A stretch of DNA of 64,000 nucleotides from Sphingopyxis granuli NBRC 100800 (GCF_001591045.1 NZ_BCUA01000006.1:29596-93595), one strand, 5' to 3'; shown: positions 36,542 through 45,981, counted from the first letter of the stretch. A program made the numbers and translations. Notes: generated by a model from the letters alone, not told the origin.

Positions 36542-39500
36542 AGTCCACCCATTAGGCGATCGGTCGCAGCAGCGCTCCCTGCCATGAAGACCGCGCCGAT
36601 TGTTTCGAGACGCACTTGCGGGCGAAGAATACCCTCGCGGGTTGCCACCGCAATGGCGCGTTCAAGCTCAAGTGGCGCGCCGTCCGCCGATGGATCCTGC
36701 CCAACACGGACCTCAAGCTGCGATATCCGTCCATAGTCAATCGTTGCAGCCTCGGCTGCGGCCGCGTTCAGTCGCGTGATGAAGTCCGTGTCTTCACGCA
36801 AACATTCTTCTGCGCTCGCTCGGCCCTGAGCGCAAAATTCACTCCAATAGGCAAGACAGTCGATCTGCAAGCTCCGCACGCGCCGCCATCTGCGGGCATT
36901 GATGTTGATGTCTCGCCCTTGGTCGCCACCGGGATCATAGGGTCGCCCGAGCATCGCGCGCAATTCGCCCTGCGGAACAGGTCTAAGGCTGCTGTCGAGC
37001 CAGATGGTCTGGAAGGACGGTGCGAGAGCAAGGTCGCCCCGTCGACGCAGTGCCGCACGCGCAGCGGCGCTATCGCTTCCATGTGCGCCGAGCACTGCAT
37101 AGACAGCTTCGAGATCCACCTCCGCGAGAAAGTCAAAGCGTAAAAACACATCTGCGACCTGATCGGCGACATATCGAGAGTCTTCGCGCCATAGGGCAAA
37201 GGAACGCCCGCGATCGTCAGAGTCTGTGATAGCGCCGATACCAGCCAAAAATGGTTCGCCATATCGAAGCAAGCGCACACCGGCCTCGCGTCCATAGCGG
37301 CTGAGCACCGCGCGGCGTTGAAAACTGAAGGGGACAGATTTGATTGAACGTCCGGATCGGGAATCTTTGATCAAATCGAGCGAATTCGAGCAATGATCCA
37401 AAAACAGTGGAAGCGGTAGAAGGGTATGGCCTCGTTCCGTCGCATATACGTAGCGGAAAGGGGACGCTTTGGGATCAGCAATCGGATTCGCGCTCGTCAG
37501 ACGGCCGAACATCAAAGTCTGTTCGAGCCACAATGTCGTATCATCGGCAATCTGACGCCAGTCATCGTCTACATCGCATAACAGGTCTGTGAGATCCGAC
37601 GGCGGAGTGCCAAGCGCATCGAGTGCATCTTGTTGGTCGATCGCCTTGAGTTCTTTCTCGATGCGCCCCCCATCACCGGCATCCGCATCGACCAACTTTT
37701 CAAGCGCCTCATAACCCTCGTCAAACAAGAGAGCCGGAAGGTTACGAACCGTAGCGTCGATCAGATATTGAAGGCTGGCGACGGAGCGGTCGAAAATTTT
37801 GAGCGCGCCGTCCAGATACTTTGTCCAGACCTCCTCAAGCGGATCATCTTCACATAAGAGCAGGATCGACCGTACAGACTCTCCAGAGCCATATCGATCC
37901 ACCCGTCCGAGACGTTGCTCCAATCGATTAGGGTTAAGCGGTGTATCATAATGCACTACGACTTTCCGACCGCCTTGGAGATTGAGACCTTCTTCCGCCC
38001 GGCGATCGCACACTAGAATGCGATGATCCGGGTGTAGGTTGAACAAGTCCCAGCCATTATCCTGGGGATCGTGCCGATCGACCGGGCACCGCATGGTGGA
38101 ACGCAGATGGTCTGCAAGCGCATTGGCGGTCGAGCTATCGCTGCAGAAGACGACACATTTGCACCCTTGCTCGAGCATTGAGTCCATAGCGGCGACCATC
38201 GCCCGCGCGCGATCCTCGAACAGACCGTCTCGCTCCAGGGTCCGCGCGATCGCTGTGAAGCGGTCAATATTTCCTACTGCTTCGGGACGACGCGCAAGAA
38301 AGCCAACCATGCCGGCCCCCGACACAGCATATTGTGACGCGCGATCGAGTACCTGCGAAAAGGCGACGTGGCGCCGCTTGCCATTTTCGCCTGGTTCATC
38401 TCCCAAGGCGATCGCCTCCGCGAATTTCCAATCCTCCACCGCCGCGGTCAGTGCGCGGCGATCCGCGCTCCGGTAGCGATGGACAACAGCACCGGCTCGG
38501 TTCGGGGTCAGGCCGACAACATTTCGGCGGCGGTGCCGGAGAATTCGCCGATTGAGTCGGTAGACCTCGCTCAGATGTGCACGCGTTTTACCGATAGCCT
38601 CGATCAGCGCCGGATCCCCTTCGTCCGGCATCTGCTCGACGATGGCCCGCAACGCTGCGACATGTGCCTGCAGCAAACCGTCATCAGGAAAGAGTTCCAC
38701 CAGAGCGTCAAGCATATGGTCGAGATAGAGTGCGTTTTCAGGCACGAGGCCCGCTACGATTTCGGCGAGCGGTTGGCGCGCCAAGATCTTTGCCTGGAAT
38801 GCTTCGATGCTATCGAGGGGGTAATTCGCCGGATCCAATATGTGCAGCATGGCGAGGAAGCCACGTTCATTGTGCAGAACAGGCGTAGCTGACAACAGCA
38901 GGACCCGCTCGATCGATGCCGCCGCTGCAGCGATCTTGGTATAAATTCCGGCGCCAGCATCCCGACCAATGAGATGATGCGCCTCGTCGACGACCAGCAT
39001 CACGGCGCGCGAAAACAAAGGTTCACAAGCGTCGACCCCACTCATCGAAACGATATGAATCGATTTACCGAGAAGGTCGCCAAGCAGAAATTTTTCGCTG
39101 AGTTCGCTGCGCCATTGCAGGACAAGCGCATCGGGTACGACGATCAGGATTGTTACGTCGTTTCCACAATCGAGCACGCACTGCCGGATCAAGATGCCAG
39201 CCTCGATCGTCTTTCCCAAGCCGACTTCATCGGCAAGAAGATATCGTTGGACGGGATCCTGCAGTATCCGCCGTACCACCTCAATCTGGTGACTTTCCAA
39301 CTCGATCGCGGAAGACAGCAGGGCCGACATGCCTAGCGATGCAGCACGTTGGGCTAACTGACTACGCCTAAATGCGCTGCGACCGTCAGAAAAGCGGGGG
39401 CTTTCGTTGATGTGATTGGCGAGAAACGGTGTTGGGTCGGTAATCGGTCTCGCCCAACGGGTAAACACGTCGACCACGTTCAGATGCTTGGTGGCCTTGT

Positions 39501-39762
39501 TAGGAAACTGGACCAATTGCGTGTCGCCATGGTCATCAAGCAGGCGTCCGATTTCCCAAGCGCCGATAGAAATATCATAATGATAAACGCGCGTTTGCTC
39601 GGGAATGCGCGTTGGTGCCACGGCATCCGCAGGTAGTGACACACTGATCGGGCTAGCGGACGGCGCATCAAAATATTGTACGGTACACCGATCGCCGATG
39701 CAGTCTATCTGCTTGCCTATTCCCCAAGCCGCATGCTCGCCTACGAGCGCTCTTACAAACAC
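36538..39762 (-). CDS. dpdE: DpdE, SNF2-family helicase-like translocase
   Basis: 1074 residues starting at GTG (39762). The SNF2 core shows ADEVGLGKTIEAG (Walker A, about 177-190), DEAH near 260, and QRLGRVDRYGSG in the second lobe, like RapA/SNF2 translocases. It opens the restriction half of the operon, 58 bases after queC. A run of nine G ends two bases before the start codon, an unusual initiation context; in-frame TAA upstream excludes a longer ATG start. In Salmonella, dpdE is implicated in restriction. Confidence 0.9.
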   Translation of the reverse strand: MFVRALVGEHAAWGIGKQIDCIGDRCTVQYFDAPSASPISVSLPADAVAPTRIPEQTRVYHYDISIGAWEIGRLLDDHGDTQLVQFPNKATKHLNVVDVFTRWARPITDPTPFLANHINESPRFSDGRSAFRRSQLAQRAASLGMSALLSSAIELESHQIEVVRRILQDPVQRYLLADEVGLGKTIEAGILIRQCVLDCGNDVTILIVVPDALVLQWRSELSEKFLLGDLLGKSIHIVSMSGVDACEPLFSRAVMLVVDEAHHLIGRDAGAGIYTKIAAAAASIERVLLLSATPVLHNERGFLAMLHILDPANYPLDSIEAFQAKILARQPLAEIVAGLVPENALYLDHMLDALVELFPDDGLLQAHVAALRAIVEQMPDEGDPALIEAIGKTRAHLSEVYRLNRRILRHRRRNVVGLTPNRAGAVVHRYRSADRRALTAAVEDWKFAEAIALGDEPGENGKRRHVAFSQVLDRASQYAVSGAGMVGFLARRPEAVGNIDRFTAIARTLERDGLFEDRARAMVAAMDSMLEQGCKCVVFCSDSSTANALADHLRSTMRCPVDRHDPQDNGWDLFNLHPDHRILVCDRRAEEGLNLQGGRKVVVHYDTPLNPNRLEQRLGRVDRYGSGESVRSILLLCEDDPLEEVWTKYLDGALKIFDRSVASLQYLIDATVRNLPALLFDEGYEALEKLVDADAGDGGRIEKELKAIDQQDALDALGTPPSDLTDLLCDVDDDWRQIADDTTLWLEQTLMFGRLTSANPIADPKASPFRYVYATERGHTLLPLPLFLDHCSNSLDLIKDSRSGRSIKSVPFSFQRRAVLSRYGREAGVRLLRYGEPFLAGIGAITDSDDRGRSFALWREDSRYVADQVADVFLRFDFLAEVDLEAVYAVLGAHGSDSAAARAALRRRGDLALAPSFQTIWLDSSLRPVPQGELRAMLGRPYDPGGDQGRDININARRWRRVRSLQIDCLAYWSEFCAQGRASAEECLREDTDFITRLNAAAAEAATIDYGRISQLEVRVGQDPSADGAPLELERAIAVATREGILRPQVRLETIGAVFMAGSAAATDRLMGGL

Positions 39763-39764
39763 TA

Positions 39765-39773
39765 CCCCCCCCC
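39765..39773 (-). repeat. Homopolymer G9 tract before the dpdE start
   Basis: Nine consecutive C on the plus strand (G on the coding strand), two bases before the GTG of dpdE. It may act as a degenerate Shine-Dalgarno element, and could vary in length by slippage. Confidence 0.85.
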
Positions 39774-39820
39774 GAATCAGCGCTTCGATTGTACTGAAGT
39801 CTTAGCGAAGGTCACATATA

Positions 39821-40534
39821 TCATTCGTTAATTTCAACCGATTTGAACTGTTTCCAGCCAGTTCTTCTAAGTTCGCAAGCGGGGCAAGTATCACAGCCAT
39901 AACCCCATTCGTGTCGTACCCGCCGCTCGCCGTTATAACAGGTGTGGGTATGCTCCTGAATGAGATCGACCAGTGCATCTCCGCCGATGTTTCGAGACAT
40001 CTGCCATGTGGCAGCCTTGTCTATCCACATCAGTGGGGTGTGAAGTACCGAGCGGCTCCCCATGCCGAGGTTGAGGGTCACCTGGAGCGATTTCAGCGTG
40101 TCATCGCGGCAGTCGGGATAGCCCGAATAGTCGGTTTCGCACATACCGCCCACCAAGTGTCTTAGATGCCGACGATAGGCCAATGCTGCTGCAAGGGTGA
40201 AGAATAGGAGATTGCGACCTGGAACAAAGGTATTCGGCAGCCCATCCGCGCGCATGGAGATTTCTGCATCGCTCGTGAGTGCCGTGTCACTGACCTGTCC
40301 GAGAATGGAGAGGTCGAGCATGTGATCCGGGCCCAGCCGTCCCGCCCATTCAGGCTTCAGGTCGATAACCCTCGCGCGAAAATCCGCACGGACTTCCAAC
40401 TCGATCCGATGGCGTTGACCATAGTCGAAACCGACCGTTTCGACCGTTTCAAAATTGTCGAGAGCCCAAGCAAGACATGTCGCACTATCTTGGCCGCCGG
40501 AGAAGAGTATGAGCGCGCCCTTATCATTGCTCAT
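39821..40534 (-). CDS. queC: 7-cyano-7-deazaguanine (preQ0) synthase QueC
   Basis: Converts 7-carboxy-7-deazaguanine to preQ0 using ATP and ammonia. 237 residues from ATG at 40534, in an ATGA overlap with queD. PP-loop motif SGGQDS at 12-17, and a zinc cluster near the C-terminus ([14 protein letters not shown] with an upstream Cys in HTCYNG). As part of the Dpd operon it supplies preQ0 for DpdA. The operon lacks folE, so GTP cyclohydrolase I must come from elsewhere in the cell. Confidence 0.96.
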   Translation of the reverse strand: MSNDKGALILFSGGQDSATCLAWALDNFETVETVGFDYGQRHRIELEVRADFRARVIDLKPEWAGRLGPDHMLDLSILGQVSDTALTSDAEISMRADGLPNTFVPGRNLLFFTLAAALAYRRHLRHLVGGMCETDYSGYPDCRDDTLKSLQVTLNLGMGSRSVLHTPLMWIDKAATWQMSRNIGGDALVDLIQEHTHTCYNGERRVRHEWGYGCDTCPACELRRTGWKQFKSVEINE

Positions 40535-40905
40535 GCGTCTATCTCCTCGCCCCAATAGGAACAGGTTTCAGCACTGGAATCGCGGTAAACCGTTACGCGG
40601 TGCAGATTGGATATTTCAGGTCGCAATCGCCCCCATATCCAACGCGAAAGATTCTCCATTGTGGCTGGTCCCAGATCGTTGATCTCGTCGAGAAAACGAT
40701 GGTCGAGCGCATCGCGAGCCTCTTCCATCTTTTGCTCCAATATCCCCAAATCAACGATCATGCCGCTCGCCGGATCAGGCCGTCCGCGAACAGTGACTTC
40801 GGCACGATAACTATGGCCGTGGATGCGACGGCTTGATTCGGTCTGGATCGACCGATCAAGGGTATGAGCAGCGTCAAAACGAAATTGCTTGCTGAGTTCA
40901 AACAT
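40531..40905 (-). CDS. queD: 6-carboxytetrahydropterin synthase-like QueD
   Basis: Second step of preQ0 synthesis. 124 residues from ATG at 40905, sharing one base with the queE stop (TGATG); the ORF to 40968 reads into queE. Zinc-binding histidines are in place: H14 (FDAAH), H29 and H31 (IHGH). In E. coli QueD the active-site cysteine lies four residues before HGH (CxxxHGH); here that position is Ser25 (SRRIHGH). It may belong to a QueD variant using another residue, or have altered activity. Confidence 0.92.
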   Translation of the reverse strand: MFELSKQFRFDAAHTLDRSIQTESSRRIHGHSYRAEVTVRGRPDPASGMIVDLGILEQKMEEARDALDHRFLDEINDLGPATMENLSRWIWGRLRPEISNLHRVTVYRDSSAETCSYWGEEIDA

Positions 40906-41537
40906 CAGCGGATTCCGATCATTTTGTGCGACTGGAGCGACAGCCGCCAGCGCGGGTTTTCGGTACAATATTTTATAGTGGCGGCGAGATTGGCGTCGGC
41001 CTCGGGCGAGTCCATCGGTTGAAGAAAGAAATGATCAAATTCGAGGTGCGCGAATGCTTCCGGCGGAGCCTTGGGCTGCGGATATACGAGCTTGAGTTCG
41101 TGCCCGCGGGTCAATTTGACCGGCGCATCCGCCTTGGGCGATACACAAATCCAATCCAGACCCTCGGGGGCATCCTGCGTGCCGTTCGTTTCAACACCGA
41201 TCTCGAAGCCGCGCGCGTGGAGAGCGGCAACCAATGCGGCATCCACCTGCAACAGGGGTTCTCCCCCCGTGAGCACGACATAACGGCCGCCAGGCCCCCC
41301 GTTCCAAGCCCGCTCGATTGCATCGCCAAGCGCTTCCGCGTCCGCAAATCGACCGCCGTCCGTTCCATCCATGCCAACAAAATCCGTGTCGCAGAAACTG
41401 CACACCGACGTCGCCCGATCGACTTCACGCCCGGTCCATAAATTGCATCCCGCGAAGCGGCAGAAGACTGCCGCACGGCCGCTTTGTGCGCCTTCCCCCT
41501 GGAGGGTTTTGAATATCTCTTTCACCGCATAGCTCAT
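40905..41537 (-). CDS. queE: 7-carboxy-7-deazaguanine synthase QueE (radical SAM)
   Basis: Third step of the preQ0 pathway, a radical SAM ring contraction. 210 residues, with the unusual cluster motif CX14CX2C (C31, C46, C49) known from Burkholderia-type QueE rather than CX3CX2C. TGGEPLLQ follows. The N-terminus KEIFKTLQGEG is the family substrate loop. Overlaps the second dpdB paralogue by 4 bases. Confidence 0.95.
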   Translation of the reverse strand: MSYAVKEIFKTLQGEGAQSGRAAVFCRFAGCNLWTGREVDRATSVCSFCDTDFVGMDGTDGGRFADAEALGDAIERAWNGGPGGRYVVLTGGEPLLQVDAALVAALHARGFEIGVETNGTQDAPEGLDWICVSPKADAPVKLTRGHELKLVYPQPKAPPEAFAHLEFDHFFLQPMDSPEADANLAATIKYCTENPRWRLSLQSHKMIGIR

Positions 41538-42622
41538 GCGTCCCCCTCGCTTGTTTCAAAGAGCGGTACGGGCTGAGCTTTACGGCGGCGGCGCTGGTCA
41601 GCTTTTACGATCGTGACGAGATAATGTTTGAGTAGGGCGACATCGCGATTGACATTCTGGAGCGACTTCCAGCGCCTTGTTTCACCATCGAATTCCCATT
41701 CCCCATCCGTCCAGGCTGTCTTGCCTTTCAGGCACTGCAGCCCGTCGTAAAACTCCTCGATCGTCCGGGCATTGGCGCGCTGTGCGAGGACCTCCATAAC
41801 ATCGCCCATGGCTTGAATGCCGACGCCATGGAGAAGGCGGGAAGAGACCGGGCTTTGACCATGCCATGCCTCGGGAAAAACGCGCTTCACGGCATCAAAA
41901 TAATTGGAGATGAGGCGCACACATTTGTCGGCGCCTTTCTGGCCGTGGCTGAGATCGCGCAGCACGCCATTGTTGAGCGATTCCATGATGATCTTCTGCA
42001 TCACGGTGTCGGTGATGATGCCTTCCGGACAGGTGTGCTGCTTGATATATCCTTTCAGCGCCGTGGCCTCAAAGTTGAGCCTGGCCGTCAGGTCTGCGGC
42101 TTCCGAGCGCCGACCGAGCCTCGCTGGAAGATCGTCAACGGTTGGCAGCAATTCGTAAATCAGGGACTTGGGCAGCGGTTTGCTATTGTTGATCAGAACA
42201 AATTGCCGGCGCAGTTCGGCCTCGTCGCGGCAGATGAGGGCCGACACAAAGAGCTGAAAATCGCGCCCCACCTCGGCAAGTGCCGTAAGGCGCTGCTGAC
42301 CGTCAACGACGAGGCCAGGCGCTCCGTTGCTCATGTCGATCGACAAGCGGGCGAGCCCGCCCTCCAGATATTCGACATCAACGCCTTCGATGAAGGCGAC
42401 GACGATTGGATTGGGCAACACCGAATTGGGCTTTTCGAGATAATCCCGAATCTCGCGAATATGGGCTGCCACTTGCGGACGCTGAAATCCGCTGAGTTCG
42501 CCATTCTCGTCACGTCCGATGCGGTCGATGCTCGCGAAGCGAAGAACATCTGACGCCCTTGCGGCAAAGCTAAGGACGACATGCTCATGACTCTGCTGGG
42601 CACAGACGGCATTGAAGATCAT
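41534..42622 (-). CDS. dpdB: DpdB-like DGQHR-domain protein, second paralogue
   Basis: 362 residues from ATG at 42622, overlapping the dpdA end by 38 bases; the ORF extends upstream to 42748 inside dpdA. Signature VVDGQQRLTAL (DGQQR at 107-111) preceded by SGFQRPQVAAHIREIRDYL, and QFVLINNSKPLPKSLIYELLP after it. This is the ParB-like fold seen in DndB and DpdB, with ATPase activity reported for some members. DpdB helps DpdA insert preQ0 into DNA. It clearly resembles the gene before dpdA (FQR, DGQQR, PLP-LI-ELLP, GI-AMG blocks), so dpdA is flanked by two copies. Confidence 0.85.
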   Translation of the reverse strand: MIFNAVCAQQSHEHVVLSFAARASDVLRFASIDRIGRDENGELSGFQRPQVAAHIREIRDYLEKPNSVLPNPIVVAFIEGVDVEYLEGGLARLSIDMSNGAPGLVVDGQQRLTALAEVGRDFQLFVSALICRDEAELRRQFVLINNSKPLPKSLIYELLPTVDDLPARLGRRSEAADLTARLNFEATALKGYIKQHTCPEGIITDTVMQKIIMESLNNGVLRDLSHGQKGADKCVRLISNYFDAVKRVFPEAWHGQSPVSSRLLHGVGIQAMGDVMEVLAQRANARTIEEFYDGLQCLKGKTAWTDGEWEFDGETRRWKSLQNVNRDVALLKHYLVTIVKADQRRRRKAQPVPLFETSEGDA

Positions 42623-43916
42623 CGGGTCGGATAATGGCACGCTTGAGGTCCAGTCTTTCAATATGGTCTTTATAGACGGCGAGGTTGTGGATGCCGCGTC
42701 GCTTGTTGCGATTGCTGCCCCGGAAAATGATGACATCGATGGACGCATCCCGGCAGATGGCGCAGGAGCATTGCGTCCATGGTCGTTCGGTAAGTGTTAT
42801 GCGGTAGCGCTCCTCTAGGCGCGCGAGCGCAGTGCTGCCTTCACAGTCCTCAAAGGCGCGTTCTTCGACCAGCGGCGCGCTGTAAACCAAGACGTGACGC
42901 AGTGTTTCTTCGAGTTCTGCCTCGCCTCGATCAAAGGCCCGGAGCGAGTCTAGCGCAAGGCCTTCGAGACGCAGGAGGTCTTCGGCGCGAAACTGGCCCT
43001 TTTTCACGGCCCGCTGCAGCTTGGGATTTTCGATCGCCTGCGGGACACGGATCGACGTGTAGTAGCGTAGGGCTAGATCCTCGCCGGGAAGATAGTAGTT
43101 TTGTTTGGCGTCTTTGAAGGCACGGATCAGCGGCGAGGTCGTATCGAAGCTTGCGATGTCATAGCCATGAAAGCTGTCGATATCGTCGGCTTTCGCAAAT
43201 CCTAGGATATGAAGGCGCGTGCTTGCCGGTACGGCATCTCGAATGGCGGCCAGGCAGCGCTTAATTTCAGGGGATTTGAGCGGCACCATCCCACCGAGCG
43301 CCAGATAGTCATAGCCCATCGCGACGAGGCGGCGGGCCCCTTCGGCCATGCTCCCGGGGGACCATCCCTGAATGACGCCAAGCGGTTCAAAATCAGCGCC
43401 CATGGCGCGTGCCTCCCGGCGAAACGCATCGGCGTTCTCGAGGGTGATATCGAAGCGCTGCTTCGCATCTTCACTCCCGCCATTCATGCCTTCCAATGCG
43501 GGATCAAAATCAAAGATGATATGGTCGACCGAGCAGCCGTGGGTAAAACCGCACTCATCGTAAAACTCAGCCATTTCCAATGGGGTGTAGGGCGGCTTTT
43601 CTTCCTGAACGTACGTGAAGGCGCCGCAGTCGCCGAAGATGTCGAGATGCGCGAATTCGGGTTTGTCGAGACGCATGAACTTGCGTACGCCGACCAGGCT
43701 GAAACGGCGCGCCTGGCTGGCGGTATATTTGCCTTTGACCCGATGGTCGCCCACTATCCCTCGTGAGACGAGCACGCCATCATAGGGGGCATATCCCAGG
43801 ATCTCGTGCGGATAGGCGTCATCCCAATAGGGCTGGCGGTCCGCAGCGCTGCGGTCGGCGACAAAATCGAAAGCCGGGTCTACATAATCGAGGCTGTCGG
43901 CAAAGATGAACTTCAT
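42585..43916 (-). CDS. dpdA: DpdA, DNA-guanine transglycosylase (TGT family)
   Basis: Exchanges guanine in DNA for preQ0; the key enzyme of the system. 443 residues. TGT-fold features: GDCGAF at 95-100 (catalytic-type Asp96), VIQGWSP, YLALGGMVPLK and ASFDTTSP (Asp258), the last a candidate second acidic residue. Zinc site CSCAIC (C383, C385, C388) with H410 close to the C-terminus, as in tRNA TGT. Start and end overlap its two DpdB-like neighbours. The DNA-type rather than tRNA-type call rests on length, divergence and the surrounding dpd genes. Confidence 0.93.
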   Translation of the reverse strand: MKFIFADSLDYVDPAFDFVADRSAADRQPYWDDAYPHEILGYAPYDGVLVSRGIVGDHRVKGKYTASQARRFSLVGVRKFMRLDKPEFAHLDIFGDCGAFTYVQEEKPPYTPLEMAEFYDECGFTHGCSVDHIIFDFDPALEGMNGGSEDAKQRFDITLENADAFRREARAMGADFEPLGVIQGWSPGSMAEGARRLVAMGYDYLALGGMVPLKSPEIKRCLAAIRDAVPASTRLHILGFAKADDIDSFHGYDIASFDTTSPLIRAFKDAKQNYYLPGEDLALRYYTSIRVPQAIENPKLQRAVKKGQFRAEDLLRLEGLALDSLRAFDRGEAELEETLRHVLVYSAPLVEERAFEDCEGSTALARLEERYRITLTERPWTQCSCAICRDASIDVIIFRGSNRNKRRGIHNLAVYKDHIERLDLKRAIIRPDDLQCRLCPAES

Positions 43917-45025
43917 GGCGCGACCCGCGCGAGCTCGCGCTCAAGATGCATCAGATGGTCGCTCAGTCGCGAGATATGCTGCGACGTAGATTGCACATCA
44001 TTCCATTCGAGACCCAGGCCATCCCAACTGCCTTCAGTCCAGCGGCAATGAGGCGCGAGCCTCCCCAGAATGGCGCGGATGGCCGCACGCTTGTCGGCGG
44101 CCGCATCGACCCGCAGGATCAGCGTATCCATGAGAGCGCCCATGGCGCGGATGCCGGCCGAGTGCATGAGGCGGCTTTGCGAGGGCGGAATCCCCCAAGC
44201 ATCGGGGAAAACATCTTTCACCGCTCCCCAATAGAGGAGGAGCGTTTCGTACATCGCTTCGGTATCGCTCCCCGTGCCATTGCCTTTAAACTGGCCGAGC
44301 GCGCCCGCCGGTGTCCTAAGACTGGCCTTCATCGTTTCGATGAGCGCGTTGTCGGTGACAATGCCCGAGCGGTCAGACTCGCGCTTGATAAGGCCATGAA
44401 AGGGCGAATGCGGATCGGTGTTCAGTGCTTCGCACAGGGCGCTGGGCAATTTTCGCGCGGCCAGATCGCGCGGCAAAAGCACGCTGACTTCGGGAAGCAG
44501 TTCGTTGATGAGGCGCGTCGGCAGCGGGCGGGCCTTGTTGACGAGAATGAACTGCTCCCGCTGGATGTCGAGCGCATCGGAGATGAAACCGATAACGGGG
44601 ACCGCAATCGAGGGGTCTTTCGCGGCTGCTAGTGCAAGCGAGCGTTGCTGACCATCGACGATCCAGGCGGCCCGCCGGCCTTCGGGATAAATCGGAATGC
44701 TGAGTGTCCCCGCATCACCCACTTCGCACATATTACCCGGGGATCGTCCACGCGCCGAGGCAAAATCGATCTCTGGTGATAAAGCCAAGATGATTGCATT
44801 GGGAAAAAGGACCGGGCCACTATCCAGAAAGGCCGTGATTTCCTTCACATGGTCGCGGATTTCTCTGCGCTGGAACCCTTTGAGTTCCTGATCTTCGCGG
44901 CGAATTCGGCTGATATCGGCGATCCGGTGGATGTCGGCGCCATAGAGAAAGAAAGCGAAGACGCCGACGCCTTGGCCTTGCTCGGCTCGAACGGCGCGAA
45001 CCTTCAATGTCTCGCGGGCGCTCAT
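43913..45025 (-). CDS. dpdB: DpdB, DGQHR-domain partner of DpdA
   Basis: 370 residues. GFQRREIRDHVKEITAFL then IVDGQQRSLAL (DGQQR at 124-128) and QFILVNKARPLPTRLINELLP. In Salmonella, DpdA and DpdB suffice to place preQ0 in DNA. It directly precedes dpdA with a 4-base overlap and follows dpdC with a 4-base overlap, so I take this copy as the canonical one; the choice between the two copies is a guess. Confidence 0.88.
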   Translation of the reverse strand: MSARETLKVRAVRAEQGQGVGVFAFFLYGADIHRIADISRIRREDQELKGFQRREIRDHVKEITAFLDSGPVLFPNAIILALSPEIDFASARGRSPGNMCEVGDAGTLSIPIYPEGRRAAWIVDGQQRSLALAAAKDPSIAVPVIGFISDALDIQREQFILVNKARPLPTRLINELLPEVSVLLPRDLAARKLPSALCEALNTDPHSPFHGLIKRESDRSGIVTDNALIETMKASLRTPAGALGQFKGNGTGSDTEAMYETLLLYWGAVKDVFPDAWGIPPSQSRLMHSAGIRAMGALMDTLILRVDAAADKRAAIRAILGRLAPHCRWTEGSWDGLGLEWNDVQSTSQHISRLSDHLMHLERELARVAP

Positions 45026-45945
45026 GAGCGTTTCTCCCGAACCAGGCGCACCAATCCGGCGAACCGCGATTGTTCGCAGGCGATGTCGAGTTCATCCCGA
45101 AAATAGCGCAGCAATTTTGTCCCGCTGCCGCCCGCATGATCCCAATGCTCCTCGAGAAGCAAGATTATGGCGGCATCATCGAGACGCTTTCGTTCAAATT
45201 TCGCTGGGAACTGCCACGTTGAAATTGCCGCCCGTATGACGTCGGCGTCCTTGTCTGTCGACGTCGCTTCTGATCGACCCAAGCCAAGGTCGACATAGTG
45301 GCGAAGCGCCCGCGCCGCGAAATCGCTCCGTGTCCCCCGCATGTGGCTGTCGGGCCCATCGAGCCGATCATCATAAGGCATCACGAAGGGACGCAAGGCC
45401 TGCAAAATCCGGGCTTCGGGCGCTCTGGTAAAGATACGCAGACGCCCCAACAGCTTCTGAGGCAGGGCCACCAGTTCGTCCGCAAGCATATCGAGATAGG
45501 CGTCCGACAGCGCCGCCAAAATCAGACCCGATTGACCGGAAAGCCTGTCTTCCAATGGACGAGCGAACGGCGATGTTGCCCTTAACGCCTTCCACCATTT
45601 GGGGATCTCAAAGCCATCGACCACGCGCGCGCGTACACTATCTTCAGCATCAACGAGCACGGTACAAGCATAAGGTGGCACGCGCTGACCCGCATCAACG
45701 AGCCCTAGGCCCGCAGAAACGACAAGCAATTGCGCATTGATCGCGGTCGCCGCAGTGCGTGCTTCCTGAAAGCTTCTCCCCCCATAAATCTCAGAAGCGA
45801 GAAAGCGTTCTGACTCATTTTCGAGCCGACGCCCCCAGTCTCGCGCAACCTCATCGAGCCTGGCGCTCGCCAACGACATCATGCGAAGTTGGGGCGAAAC
45901 AGGCCGTCGCTTACGGTTGGTGCAACTGGTAATCACAAATGTCAC
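45022..45945 (-). CDS. dpdC: DpdC-like protein, proposed to convert preQ0 in DNA to the amide form
   Basis: First gene of the operon. 307 residues from GTG at 45945, preceded by AGGAGG with 7-base spacing; the ORF to 45978 lacks such a site. It opens with TFVITSCTNRKRRP and has LASEIYGGRSFQEA and LLVVSAGLGLV, a pattern I associate with the YaaA/DUF328-like group to which DpdC has been assigned as far as I recall. In Salmonella DpdC is needed to make the 7-amido-7-deazaguanine base from preQ0 in DNA. Position first in the modification half fits. Confidence 0.72.
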   Translation of the reverse strand: MTFVITSCTNRKRRPVSPQLRMMSLASARLDEVARDWGRRLENESERFLASEIYGGRSFQEARTAATAINAQLLVVSAGLGLVDAGQRVPPYACTVLVDAEDSVRARVVDGFEIPKWWKALRATSPFARPLEDRLSGQSGLILAALSDAYLDMLADELVALPQKLLGRLRIFTRAPEARILQALRPFVMPYDDRLDGPDSHMRGTRSDFAARALRHYVDLGLGRSEATSTDKDADVIRAAISTWQFPAKFERKRLDDAAIILLLEEHWDHAGGSGTKLLRYFRDELDIACEQSRFAGLVRLVREKRS

Positions 45946-45981
45946 TAAGCAGCCTCCTGCCGCCCGAAGCAGGCGCATTAT

